A program made the translations under genes and the position numbers. 61,819 nucleotides of DNA from an uncultured Pseudomonadota bacterium. Its GTDB lineage: Bacteria > Pseudomonadota > Alphaproteobacteria > RF32 > CAG-239. The stretch spans positions 1 to 61,819 of the forward strand of contig CASGEB010000009.1 of the NCBI GenBank assembly GCA_949300375.1, written 5' to 3'. The notes beneath the pieces are model-generated. The model did no database searches. It was not told the DNA's origin and saw only the letters and a program-made list of their open reading frames with translations. Position 1 is the stretch's first letter. Every line of letters starts with the position of its first letter. Below are positions 53,380 to 61,819 of the stretch, piece by piece.

Positions 53380-55065
53380 TTACCTTCTGCGCAGAAAAGA
53401 GGGAATATCCAAGTTCATCTTGTCTTCATAGTCATTATCGGCAAAAGAGGGAGAAACCGGCTCCTGAAAACGCTCGTTTTCTTTCTGTTTTTTGCGGTTT
53501 CTTCTCGCTATCGAAAAACCGGTAACCCGCTCAATTAATGTCGGCGTATGTTCTTCCTCGTCCACAATCAGTTGCTCCGGTTCTTCTCTTTTCGGTGCAA
53601 AGATTCCCGGATTATGCTCCGGAAACAGTTCGGGTTCTTCTTCTACGGCCCGTACGGTTGTCTTAGCCGAAAAAACATTTTCGTCTGAAGCCAGAATATT
53701 GTTCAAAGTTGCGGCATCATTTGCCGAAGTATCTTCTGTTTTGTTGATAATAGCCTTAAACAAAGCCGAAGCCTTGGGCATCTCATCCATGACCGAAGAT
53801 TTTTCCAACATATCAAAATCTTCAAAATTTTTCTTTTCGACCGGAGTTTCTGCTGCAGGCGCAGGTTTGGCGGTGGCAGTTTCTTTTGCAATTTTCTCTT
53901 CTTCAAAAGAGACAATTTCTGCCATATCAATGGTCTCTTCCATTTCTTCGGCCTCATTGGTATTATGCGCCGAGAATTTCTCCAAGTTTGAATCGATTTC
54001 AACATTCGGGGCAATCGGAGCGGAAACCTTTTCTTCCGTAAAGCTCTCGGCAATATATTCCTGAGCTTTCGGAGCTTTGGCTTTTGCCGCGATGGCGTCT
54101 CCGATACCGGTTGCCACAATTGAAACGCGGATTTTGCCGACCAAAGATTCGTCATAACTGGAACCGAAAATAATATTGGCTTCTTCATCAACTTCTTCTT
54201 TAATCCGGCTTGCAGCCTCGTCAATTTCAAACAAAGTAATGTCAGATCCGCCGGTAATATTAATCAGCACGCCCTTTGCCCCATGCATAGAACAGTCATC
54301 AAGCAACGGATTGGAAAGAGCTTGCTCGGCAGCCTTAACGGCGCGGTCATCGCCTTCGGCCTCGCCCGTTCCCATAATAGCTTTGCCTTTATCTTCCATA
54401 ATTGACTTAATATCGGCAAAGTCCAGATTAATCAGCCCTGGCATCATCATCAGGTCGGTAATGGAACGCACACCGGCGTACAAAACATTATCAGCCATCA
54501 CAAAGGCATCGGCCAGTGTGGTATTCTTATCGGCAACCCGAAACAGATTCTGGTTAGGAATAATAATGATACTGTCAACTTCTTTGGTAAAATTCTCAAC
54601 TGCCGTTTCCGCCGTTTCCATTCTTTTACGTCCTTCAAACTGGAACGGTTTGGTAACCACGCCGACGGTCAGGATTCCTTTTTCTTTGGCAATTTTAGCC
54701 ACAACCGGCGCGGCGCCGCTTCCGGTACCGCCGCCCATTCCGGCCGTAATAAACACCATATTGGCGCCTTCAAGCTCTTTCTCAATTTCTGCTCTGGCTT
54801 CTTCCGCCGCCATTTTTCCGACTTCCGGCCGGGCACCGGCGCCAAGCCCCTGGGTTGTTTCCAAACCGAGCTGGATTTTTCTGCTGGCCGACGAATGCGC
54901 CAAGGCCTGAGCATCGGTATTGGCAACAATAAAATCAACACCTTCCAGATTCTGTGCAATCATATTATTCACAGCGTTCCCGCCGCCGCCGCCGACGCCG
55001 ATAACCGAAATCCGCGGTTTCAGATGCATAACTGTTTTTTCAGGAACTGCTAATTTGATTGACAT
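53380..55065 (-). CDS. ftsZ: Cell division protein FtsZ
   Basis: FtsZ is the tubulin homologue that forms the division ring. The start ATG at 55065 ([10 protein letters not shown]) is preferred to the in-frame GTG at 55077, which directly abuts the ribosome binding site. The 561-residue protein has the GTP-binding loops [13 protein letters not shown] and [12 protein letters not shown] long acidic, low-complexity linker of about 230 residues ends in the conserved C-terminal peptide DIPSFLRRR that binds FtsA and membrane anchors. Long linkers are common in alphaproteobacteria. Confidence 0.98.
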   Translation of the reverse strand: MSIKLAVPEKTVMHLKPRISVIGVGGGGGNAVNNMIAQNLEGVDFIVANTDAQALAHSSASRKIQLGLETTQGLGAGARPEVGKMAAEEARAEIEKELEGANMVFITAGMGGGTGSGAAPVVAKIAKEKGILTVGVVTKPFQFEGRKRMETAETAVENFTKEVDSIIIIPNQNLFRVADKNTTLADAFVMADNVLYAGVRSITDLMMMPGLINLDFADIKSIMEDKGKAIMGTGEAEGDDRAVKAAEQALSNPLLDDCSMHGAKGVLINITGGSDITLFEIDEAASRIKEEVDEEANIIFGSSYDESLVGKIRVSIVATGIGDAIAAKAKAPKAQEYIAESFTEEKVSAPIAPNVEIDSNLEKFSAHNTNEAEEMEETIDMAEIVSFEEEKIAKETATAKPAPAAETPVEKKNFEDFDMLEKSSVMDEMPKASALFKAIINKTEDTSANDAATLNNILASDENVFSAKTTVRAVEEEPELFPEHNPGIFAPKREEPEQLIVDEEEHTPTLIERVTGFSIARRNRKKQKENERFQEPVSPSFADNDYEDKMNLDIPSFLRRR

Positions 55066-55145
55066 GGTGTTTCTCACTCCAAAATACTAAAATCCACTTT
55101 GGATATCAGTATAAGCTTTCAATCATTAAGTTTTGGTTACCAAGA

Positions 55146-56387
55146 TTAAAAATTTTGCTTTATCCACGAGAAAATTTTGCCTAACCCGCCGGCGCTGCGA
55201 ACCGGTCGGTTAATAATCTTGTTCGGGCGTTTTTCGGTATAATTCAGGGCATACATCAGCAGCCCGACGCAGGTTGAATAAGCCGGATTGGTAAAAACTT
55301 CCGGCTGATTGATATCAGGCTTCGGTTTCCATACGCGCACCTCTTTATCCAACACCATCGCCGCCACTTCGCGAATGCCGGGAAGCTGGCTTCCTCCGCC
55401 GGTCAAAACCACACGATGGCTTGGCATATCTTTCAATCCCTGCTCTTCCAGCTTTCTGTTGACCAGTTCAAAAATCTCTTCAATCCGCGGCGTAATAATA
55501 CTAATCAAATCAGCCTTGGTAATCTGCCGGATACTGCTGTCATCTTCTTCCCCGACCGGATAAACGTTAATGGTTTCTTCTTTATCTTTACTGGTCAGAA
55601 AAGCACAGCCGTGATAGGTCTTTAACCGCTCTGCATTGGCAATCGACGTTGTCAGCCCATAAGCAATATCGTTTGTAACATTGTTGCCGCCCACCGGCAA
55701 AGCGGAAAAATACACCGGATAACCATGGCGAAACGTTGCAATGCTCGTCGTTCCGCCGCCGATATCAATCACCGTTGCGCCAATCTCTTTTTCATCTTCG
55801 ACCAGACACGCCAATCCGGACGCATAAGAAGAAAAAGCTCTGCCCACAATCTCAAGATGAGCATTTTCAATCACGGTTGAAAGATTGCGGTATGTAATAT
55901 CGGGTACCAGTCCCAATACGATGTCGACTGCCAGTTTTTCAGCAAAAATATTCCTCGGGTCTTTAATCTCTTCTCCACCGTCCAAACGATAATTCGTCGG
56001 CAGACAGTGAATCAGCTCGCATCCGTCCACGCTGATTTTATTCAGCCCTTTTTCCAAAACTTTGTTTAAATCCGCCTCATTAATCGGACGGTTTTTATTA
56101 AGGGAAATTGAGGCGTTTTTAATAGAACTGTGAACCTTGTCGCCGGAAATATTCACAATTATCTTGCTGATACGTTCGTTTGCCCTTTGTTCGGCCGCTT
56201 CCACAGCATTGCAGACAGCCAGCGTTGCTTTGTTAATATCGGTAACAACGCCGTTTTTAATGCCGCTGGAAGCGTTATATCCGTAACCGGCAATTTTAAT
56301 CTGCCCTTCTCTGCTGACTTTTGCAATCACACAGCACACTTTTGAAGATCCGACGTCCAAAGCTGCAAATGTAGACGATTTGTTCAA
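55146..56387 (-). CDS. ftsA: Cell division protein FtsA
   Basis: FtsA is the actin-like membrane anchor of FtsZ. The 413-residue protein has ALDVGSSKVCCVIAK, ATVIDIGGGTTSIA and VVLTGGGSQLPGI, and ends with an amphipathic targeting helix (LGKIFSWIKQNF). The start is TTG at 56387 after a strong GGGGGAGA; no nearby ATG fits. It lies 80 bp from ftsZ and 55 bp from ftsQ. Confidence 0.96.
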   Translation of the reverse strand: MNKSSTFAALDVGSSKVCCVIAKVSREGQIKIAGYGYNASSGIKNGVVTDINKATLAVCNAVEAAEQRANERISKIIVNISGDKVHSSIKNASISLNKNRPINEADLNKVLEKGLNKISVDGCELIHCLPTNYRLDGGEEIKDPRNIFAEKLAVDIVLGLVPDITYRNLSTVIENAHLEIVGRAFSSYASGLACLVEDEKEIGATVIDIGGGTTSIATFRHGYPVYFSALPVGGNNVTNDIAYGLTTSIANAERLKTYHGCAFLTSKDKEETINVYPVGEEDDSSIRQITKADLISIITPRIEEIFELVNRKLEEQGLKDMPSHRVVLTGGGSQLPGIREVAAMVLDKEVRVWKPKPDINQPEVFTNPAYSTCVGLLMYALNYTEKRPNKIINRPVRSAGGLGKIFSWIKQNF

Positions 56388-56442
56388 GTTCTCCCCCTTC
56401 TCAAACTTTCCGGTTTGTTCCGACGGTGTCGTTCTGTCGTTT

Positions 56443-57312
56443 TCAGGTCGCTCTTTCCTTGCCGTTATTAAGCCTTACCGGCTCTTCCGGAGCAGTCTTT
56501 TTTATTTTGATAATCACCTTGTCTTTTAATCTTAAATCAATTATGGTTAATTTACGTTTAAGAATCCCCTTTGTCGTATTCAATTTTAACAATTTTTTCC
56601 AGGCTTTCTCGACGCCGTCTTCCGGAAGCTTGATTGTAATTCCGTCTTTAATATCATCCAAGACCAGATTCCAACGCCTTTGAGAAATATAATTAGCCAC
56701 TTTGACACGCTTAAAAACAGTATTGTCTTTTTGAATAATCTCCAATAAAGCATTAATATTTTCCGGAGCGCCGGCACCGACAATCAGCAAAATCGGCTTA
56801 TCGGGCTTAAAGGCTGCGTCAATAACCTTGCCGTCTTCATCAATCGGATGAAATTTCTCGGAAATCTGCCAAATGGACTTAACCTTTTTTTCCTCAATAT
56901 TAATCAAGACCACATTCGGCATAAAAGATTTTCTGACCACGGCGCTTTTGACCCAGGGCAGTTTTTCCACTTTTTTCCTGATTTCCGCCACATTGACTTC
57001 AAAAATATTATCCTGCCTGGTAAGATTCACGGCTTGTCGCAACGCCTCAACCGAAGTCCGTTTATTGCCAAAGACCAAAACATCCTCAACGCCGAAACCG
57101 TGCCGGCTGCTGAAAGCATAAAATTCTTCGGTCCATTCGCTGAATTGTTTGCTCACCAGGCTTTGTTTAACTGTTGCCGTCAGCGAAGCCAAAACCAAAA
57201 TCACACCGAGAACGACCAGGCTTCCGGCCAGCCGAAAAGGCCATTCGGCCGGAAAACGGACAATATCCTCCAGCGGGTCAGGCGCCACTTTGGTTTTGTT
57301 TTTTCCAAACAT
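56443..57312 (-). CDS. ftsQ: Cell division protein FtsQ
   Basis: FtsQ is a bitopic divisome protein that links FtsL/B and regulates septal synthesis. The start ATG at 57312 overlaps the murB stop (TAATG); a start 36 bases earlier would overlap murB more. The 289-residue protein has a short cytoplasmic part, one membrane helix (AGSLVVLGVILVLASL), a POTRA domain (FGVEDVLVFGNKRTSVEALR, split) and the FtsQ beta-domain. Confidence 0.92.
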   Translation of the reverse strand: MFGKNKTKVAPDPLEDIVRFPAEWPFRLAGSLVVLGVILVLASLTATVKQSLVSKQFSEWTEEFYAFSSRHGFGVEDVLVFGNKRTSVEALRQAVNLTRQDNIFEVNVAEIRKKVEKLPWVKSAVVRKSFMPNVVLINIEEKKVKSIWQISEKFHPIDEDGKVIDAAFKPDKPILLIVGAGAPENINALLEIIQKDNTVFKRVKVANYISQRRWNLVLDDIKDGITIKLPEDGVEKAWKKLLKLNTTKGILKRKLTIIDLRLKDKVIIKIKKTAPEEPVRLNNGKERAT

Positions 57313-58247
57313 TACTTTTTCATAATTCCCATACGTTTGACTTCCCATTCCAAAACAATGGAAGTCTTGTCTTTTACCCGGTTGATAATCTCTTCCCCAA
57401 GCGTTTCGATGTCATTTGCCGTTGCTTTGCCCGTATTGATTAAAAAATTGCAATGCTTTTCCGAAACCTTCGCCCCGTTCACGCTCAAACCGCAGCAGCC
57501 GGATTTCTTAATCAATTCCCAAGCCTTCAGACCTTCAGGATTTTTAAATGTCGAACCGGCGGTTTTTTCGTTGTAAGGCTGATTCGCCATCCGGTATTGT
57601 TTTTGCTCCTCCAAAATCCGGGCAATATTTTCTTTTTTATCCTTGGCAACCCGGAAAGTAATCGACGTAATAATCCAGTCGTCGGGAAAAAGGCTGCTGC
57701 GGTATGAAAGCATTAAATCATCCACCGTAACGGTCTTTTTTTCGCCCCGTCCGTTCACAATCGTCGCCCGGGCAATCACATCTTTCACACAGCGCCCGAA
57801 ACAACCCGCGTTTGTTTTAACTGAACCGCCGATAACCCCGGGAATTGAACATAGAAACTCCAATCCGCCAAGCTCATGTTCCAGCATAACTTTTTTCAAA
57901 TCGGCATTTCTGACGCCGGCAAAACAAGTTATTTCATTACCCGAAATCTTTATCTGCCTGAAATATTTTGTATCCAGCCGGATAACAACGCCGGTAATCC
58001 CTCCGTCCCTCACCAGCAGATTGGAACCGCCGCCGATAACACAGACCGGCAGATTATACGGCATCATTTTGAGAAAATATCCCAAATCATCTTCATCCTC
58101 GGGATGAAACATCACATCTGCCGGACCGCCCACGCCGAACCAAGTATATTTTGACATCGGAACGTCTGTGTCATAACGTCCGCGAACCTCAGGCAGAAAA
58201 TCAACCAGTTTCTTTTTCTGAGGCCATATTTTTTTCAACCCGAACAT
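57312..58247 (-). CDS. murB: UDP-N-acetylenolpyruvoylglucosamine reductase
   Basis: MurB reduces enolpyruvyl-UDP-GlcNAc to UDP-MurNAc. The 311-residue FAD protein has TWFGVGGPADVM, VIGGGSNLLVRDGG, CSIPGVIGGSVKTNAGCFG and the catalytic Ser in GSTFKNPEG, typical of the shorter type II enzymes. CAGGGAGG precedes the ATG. murC usually lies between murG and murB, and ddlB after murB; both are missing here. Confidence 0.95.
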   Translation of the reverse strand: MFGLKKIWPQKKKLVDFLPEVRGRYDTDVPMSKYTWFGVGGPADVMFHPEDEDDLGYFLKMMPYNLPVCVIGGGSNLLVRDGGITGVVIRLDTKYFRQIKISGNEITCFAGVRNADLKKVMLEHELGGLEFLCSIPGVIGGSVKTNAGCFGRCVKDVIARATIVNGRGEKKTVTVDDLMLSYRSSLFPDDWIITSITFRVAKDKKENIARILEEQKQYRMANQPYNEKTAGSTFKNPEGLKAWELIKKSGCCGLSVNGAKVSEKHCNFLINTGKATANDIETLGEEIINRVKDKTSIVLEWEVKRMGIMKK

Positions 58248-58261
58248 AATTTACCTCCCTG

Positions 58262-59377
58262 TTATTTCGCCGAAATCTCACGTTCAACCGCATCGGCAAA
58301 ACGTTGGGCGGCATCAGTAATTGCAACTTTGCGTGCATTATCCGACATTTTTTTCATTTTCTTCGGATCCGCTATTGCCTCTTTAATAATATCCGCCAAA
58401 ATTTCCGGCGTAAATTCTTTCTGCCTGATAACGTTTGAAGCGCCGGCATCAGACAAAGTCTGGGCATTATAACTCTGATGGTCGTCGGCGGCAATCGGCA
58501 GCGGCACCAAAACCGACGGCAGACCGGCGATGGCTATTTCGGAAACAGACGACGCCCCCGCCCGTGAAATAATCAAATCAGTCGCGGCATACAACTCGTC
58601 CATATTATCAAAAAAAGCAGAAACCACCACTTCGGCGCCGCAATTGTTATAAGCGTTTTCCACCAGCGTAACATCATCTTTGCGGCATTGCTGAAAAATT
58701 TTCAATTTTTTCTGTTCCGTTTTACCCAAAAGCGCTATTGCTGCCGGCACTACTTCGCCAAAAACTTTAGCACCCTGACTGCCGCCCAGAACCAAAAGCT
58801 GAAAAGTATCCGCCGCCTGACGTTCTTTATACTTGCCTTCTCCCGTCTTCACAATCGCATCGCGAACCGGCATGCCTGTCAGCAGGGATTTAACGTTCGC
58901 CGGCGTATATTTGACATTTTTAAAACTCTGCGCAATCAACGCGGCATATTTGCTCAAAAAACGGTTTGTCCGGCTCATCACGGCATTTTGCTCATGCAAA
59001 ATCAAATCCGTCCCTAGCAGAATAGCGGCCATTGAAGCCGGAAAAGAAGCATAGCCACCAAAGCCGACCACACATTTCGGACGTTTTTTCAAAATCAGAA
59101 AACCAGCTTGCAAAACACCTATGCAAGTCTTAAACAAACTCTTGATTTTAAACCACTTTGATTTTCCGACCAGCGCCCCGGCCCAAACGGCATAATTCGG
59201 GATCTCTCCCAAACGGCCTTTATAATTGTCTTTGCCGCGGCTGTCGGTTATCAACGCCAGACGATATCCGCGTTTCAAGAGTTCTTCCGCCAAAGCCTCG
59301 GCCGGATAAATATGGCCGCCCGTTCCGCCGGCCGTTAAAAAGATTAAAGGCTTTGCTTTCTTTTTAGTACGTTTCAT
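58262..59377 (-). CDS. murG: Lipid II synthase GlcNAc transferase MurG
   Basis: MurG adds GlcNAc to lipid I on the inner face of the membrane. The start at 59377 (MKRTKKKAKPLIF) follows an excellent GGAGGATAAGG and overlaps ftsW by 14 bp. The 371-residue GT28 protein has FLTAGGTGGHIYPA, LVLGGSQGAKVFGE and ISRAGASSVSEIA. Confidence 0.95.
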   Translation of the reverse strand: MKRTKKKAKPLIFLTAGGTGGHIYPAEALAEELLKRGYRLALITDSRGKDNYKGRLGEIPNYAVWAGALVGKSKWFKIKSLFKTCIGVLQAGFLILKKRPKCVVGFGGYASFPASMAAILLGTDLILHEQNAVMSRTNRFLSKYAALIAQSFKNVKYTPANVKSLLTGMPVRDAIVKTGEGKYKERQAADTFQLLVLGGSQGAKVFGEVVPAAIALLGKTEQKKLKIFQQCRKDDVTLVENAYNNCGAEVVVSAFFDNMDELYAATDLIISRAGASSVSEIAIAGLPSVLVPLPIAADDHQSYNAQTLSDAGASNVIRQKEFTPEILADIIKEAIADPKKMKKMSDNARKVAITDAAQRFADAVEREISAK

Positions 59378-60500
59378 CCTTATCCTCCGCATGCACATTT
59401 TTCCGGGTTATAGCCAGCAGCATCCCCATTCCCAGCGCCGTTGCCAAAACCGAAGACCCGCCGTAAGAAACAAACGGCATCGTCATCCCTTTGGTCGGCA
59501 TCAGATGCAGGGTCGACGCCATATTGATAATGCCCTGCACGCCAAAAGACGCGCTCAGGCCGGAAGCCGACAAAATAATAAACAGATTATTGTCTTTAAG
59601 GGAAATAATCATTGAACGTATGACTATTATGGCAAAGACCGCCACAATAAACAAGCACAAAATAAGTCCGTATTCTTCCGCGGCCACCGCAAAAATAAAA
59701 TCGGTATGCGCATCGGGAATATTCATTTTAACCACGCCTTCGCCGGGACCTTTGCCAAACAGACTGCCGTTTTGAAAAGCCTCCAGAGATTTCCGCACCT
59801 GATAGCTCAAATCGCTGCCGGAAACCAAAAACTGGTTAACCCGGTTATGAACATGATCAAGCGTAAAATACGCCGTCAGGGCAATCCCGGCAAACACGGC
59901 AATAAGAGCGCCGACAAGTTTCATCGACAACCCCGCCAGAAAGAACTGAAAACCCCAAATGGCGCAAACAACAACCGTCATGCCAAAATCAGGCTGCAGC
60001 AGCAACAATCCGACTGTCAGAGCAAAAAGAAAAGATGAAATCATATTGCCGGGAAAATTCGCTGATTTCTGCTGGCCGTCAAACAACCACGCCGCCACGA
60101 CAATAAACGTCGGTTTGACAAATTCCGAAGGCTGCAGCGTAAAGCCGAAAAGCCGGATCCAGCGTGTTGCTCCTTTAACCTCAAATCCCCACAGCAAAGT
60201 AAAAATCATCAGCACTATCGTTGCCGCGTATCCGAGAATGGCAACCCGGCGGATAGTCTTCAGGTTTTGCATAGATAAAAAAAGCATCAAAGCAAGCGCC
60301 AGCGGCATAAAAAACAGCTGGCGTTTTACAAAATGATAACTGTCCGCCCCAATCCGGTTGGCCACGGAAGGACTGGCGGAAAAAGTCAACAGCAGCCCGA
60401 CCAGAACAAGCGCCAAAATCAAGGAAAGCAAGACCTTGTCAACAGTCCACCACCAATTGCTCAAAACACTCCGGCTGTTTCTGGCCAAACTAAACAACAT
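59364..60500 (-). CDS. ftsW: Septal SEDS glycosyltransferase FtsW
   Basis: FtsW polymerises lipid II at the septum. The start MLFSLARNS at 60500 has a GAGATAAG ribosome binding site; an ATG 15 bases earlier lacks one. The 378-residue multi-pass SEDS protein has RWIRLFGFTLQPSEFVKP, GKGPGEGVVKMNIPDAHTDF (slightly split) and PFVSYGGSSV. Position between mraY and murG identifies it as FtsW. murD, usually between mraY and ftsW, is absent. Confidence 0.94.
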   Translation of the reverse strand: MLFSLARNSRSVLSNWWWTVDKVLLSLILALVLVGLLLTFSASPSVANRIGADSYHFVKRQLFFMPLALALMLFLSMQNLKTIRRVAILGYAATIVLMIFTLLWGFEVKGATRWIRLFGFTLQPSEFVKPTFIVVAAWLFDGQQKSANFPGNMISSFLFALTVGLLLLQPDFGMTVVVCAIWGFQFFLAGLSMKLVGALIAVFAGIALTAYFTLDHVHNRVNQFLVSGSDLSYQVRKSLEAFQNGSLFGKGPGEGVVKMNIPDAHTDFIFAVAAEEYGLILCLFIVAVFAIIVIRSMIISLKDNNLFIILSASGLSASFGVQGIINMASTLHLMPTKGMTMPFVSYGGSSVLATALGMGMLLAITRKNVHAEDKDETY

Positions 60501-60504
60501 ATTC

Positions 60505-61587
60505 TTATCTCGCATTCAAAGACATTAACGCAGCCGCGGCCAAAATCAGAGCCACAATCCAAAAACGCACGACAACACGGGTCTCCGGCCATCCCGATTG
60601 TTCAAAATGGTGATGAATCGGCGCCATTTTGAAAAAACGTTTGCCTCCTGTTTTTTTAAAATATGCCACCTGTATCATAACGGATAACGCCTCAAGCACA
60701 AAGATTCCGCCGGCAATTGCCAAAACAATTTCTTGTTTCAGCATCACGGCAATCGTACCGAGCAAACCACCCAAGGCCAAAGAGCCGGTATCGCCCATAA
60801 AAACCTTTGCCGGAGAACAGTTAAACCACAAAAAGCCGAGACAACTGCCGATAACCGCTGCACAAACAACAGACACTTCACCGACATTCGGCAGCTTTGC
60901 CAAAGCAAACATATTGACCATCGGGCTGCCGCCGATATAAGCAAAAACCAAGAAAACAAACAAAGCCGCAATCATCAATCCGGAAGCCAGCCCGTCCAAC
61001 CCGTCAGAAAGATTAACGGCATTGGAAGCCCCGACAATAACGACCATGGCAAACGGAATATAAAACAGCCACAAATTAATGGCCAAATCTTTAAAATACG
61101 GAATAGTCAGGCTGAAACGGTTCTGTTCCGGCGTCAGATAAGAAACCACCAAAACAGAAACCAACGCCGTAGAAAACTGCAGCAAAAGCTTCATCCCCGG
61201 GGTCATGGCATTAGCCGTCTGCTTTTTGACTTTAACATAATCATCGGCAAAACCGACAAAACCATAAACCAACAACACCAGAATACAAACCCAGACCAAA
61301 GGATCATTCCAATACGCCCATAAAATCGTTGACAAAATGCCGCTGCCCAAAATCATCAGGCCGCCCATTGTCGGCGTTCCTTTTTTTGTCAGCAAATGGC
61401 TTTGCGGACCGTCTTCCCGGATTGGTTGCCCTTTTCCCTGATGCTTGCGTAAAAAATTAATGATTCGCTCCCCGCAAACCAACACCAGAATAAAAGCCGT
61501 AAAAAAGGCCGCAGCAGCACGCCACGCAAGCGTTGAACTGAATACCGGCATTTCATTTGCCACTGATTGAAATAGACTGTCAAACAT
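60505..61587 (-). CDS. mraY: Phospho-MurNAc-pentapeptide translocase MraY
   Basis: MraY makes lipid I in the inner membrane. The 360-residue multi-pass protein has GTPTMGGLMIL, the aspartate motif FADDYVKVKKQ, NAVNLSDGLDGLASG and APIHHHFEQSGWPE. GGAGAA lies before the ATG. It is the first gene of the reduced dcw run; no ftsI, murE or murF appears upstream, where the right-edge Cys-rich promoter begins on the other strand. Confidence 0.97.
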   Translation of the reverse strand: MFDSLFQSVANEMPVFSSTLAWRAAAAFFTAFILVLVCGERIINFLRKHQGKGQPIREDGPQSHLLTKKGTPTMGGLMILGSGILSTILWAYWNDPLVWVCILVLLVYGFVGFADDYVKVKKQTANAMTPGMKLLLQFSTALVSVLVVSYLTPEQNRFSLTIPYFKDLAINLWLFYIPFAMVVIVGASNAVNLSDGLDGLASGLMIAALFVFLVFAYIGGSPMVNMFALAKLPNVGEVSVVCAAVIGSCLGFLWFNCSPAKVFMGDTGSLALGGLLGTIAVMLKQEIVLAIAGGIFVLEALSVMIQVAYFKKTGGKRFFKMAPIHHHFEQSGWPETRVVVRFWIVALILAAAALMSLNAR

Positions 61588-61707
61588 GAGAATAGTTCTC
61601 CGGATGATAAAATTTTATTTTTTATCCTAACCGGAATTTCTAAAATAAACATTAAGATATTAACATCAAAAAAACTTTTCCTTTTTCATAATTCGCTCCT
61701 TTTCCTA
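61588..61707. other. Intergenic region upstream of mraY
   Basis: This is AT-rich and has no gene. On the minus strand it should hold the mraY promoter, but no clear consensus is visible. Confidence 0.4.
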
Positions 61708-61768
61708 GCCAAAATCCCCGTTACACTTTTCATTAAGCATTGACACGGGCGTTTTGTTATGGTATAGT
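61708..61768 (+). promoter_or_regulatory. Shared Cys-rich-gene promoter module, copy 3, reading out of the window
   Basis: GCCAAAAT (61708-61715), TTCATTA, 4 bp, TTGACA (61740-61745), a 17-bp spacer and TATAGT (61763-61768). It is followed by GATGTTGTTC, also found after copy 1, and by GGTTATCCTTAGGCAGC (61797 on), a decayed form of the dyad unit seen at 8644. No coding sequence begins before the window ends. Confidence 0.85.
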
Positions 61769-61819
61769 GGTCTTTAGATGTTGTTCTTGAGGAACCGGTT
61801 ATCCTTAGGCAGCTTGTTT

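Overview
The window looks like a chromosomal segment of a Gram-negative, rod-shaped alphaproteobacterium, probably host-associated or uncultured. The support is: an F1-only atpHAGDC operon whose beta subunit has an Ala/Lys-rich N-terminal extension, xerC next to priA, plsY-dprA-topA, a SPOR/M50/nagZ/tatA-like run, an envelope block (pyrH-frr-uppS-cdsA-rseP-bamA-lpxD-fabZ), the mreBCD-mrdA-rodA elongation operon and a reduced dcw division cluster (mraY-ftsW-murG-murB-ftsQ-ftsA-ftsZ). I cannot place it to genus from sequence alone.

Layout. 0-0.6 kb: end of a Cys-rich secreted protein. 0.6-8.3 kb (minus): atpHAGDC, then deoB-pgeF with its own promoter. 8.3-11.9 kb (plus): an island of three Cys-rich secreted proteins. 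11.9-15.5 kb: priA, xerC, rpmG. 15.6-19.5 kb (minus): S41 protease, RNase R, exonuclease III. 19.6-24.7 kb (plus): dGTPase, SPOR protein, M50 protease, nagZ, a TatA-like protein, an unknown protein and a cold-shock protein. 24.8-26.9 kb (minus): a fourth complete Cys-rich gene, an unknown protein and an acetyltransferase. 27-28.8 kb: lepA. 28.9-36.7 kb (minus): the envelope block. 36.9-41.1 kb (plus): plsY-dprA-topA. 41.2-43.5 kb (plus): a second Cys-rich island with two genes. 43.6-51.0 kb (minus): rodA, mrdA, mreD, mreC, mreB, miaA, ddl. 51.1-53.3 kb (plus): a DUF3108 protein and a U32 protein. 53.4-61.6 kb (minus): the division cluster. The last 110 bases hold a promoter reading out of the window.

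The most unusual content is the Cys-rich system. Six complete genes and one partial gene encode secreted proteins; five of the complete ones (B excepted only by weaker module matches) are clearly assembled from a small set of cysteine modules, named here alpha (about 5 Cys), beta (8 Cys) and gamma (10 Cys), and two also carry a large shared N-terminal region. Three loci inside the window, plus one at its right edge, are preceded by the same 61-bp promoter module: GCCAAAAT, then TTCA(T/A)TA, TTGAC(A/T), a 17-bp spacer and TATAGT, with identical spacing in all four. Dyad-symmetric intergenic repeats surround two of these loci and were not noticed elsewhere in the window. Together these suggest a dispersed, co-regulated, recombining family of disulfide-rich exported proteins of unknown function.

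The other genes are mainly housekeeping. F1-ATPase, phosphopentomutase and PgeF serve energy and nucleotide salvage; the envelope and division genes build lipid A, outer-membrane proteins, undecaprenyl phosphate and peptidoglycan. Several genes usually found inside these clusters (dxr, lpxA, murC, murD, F0 subunits) are not in the window.
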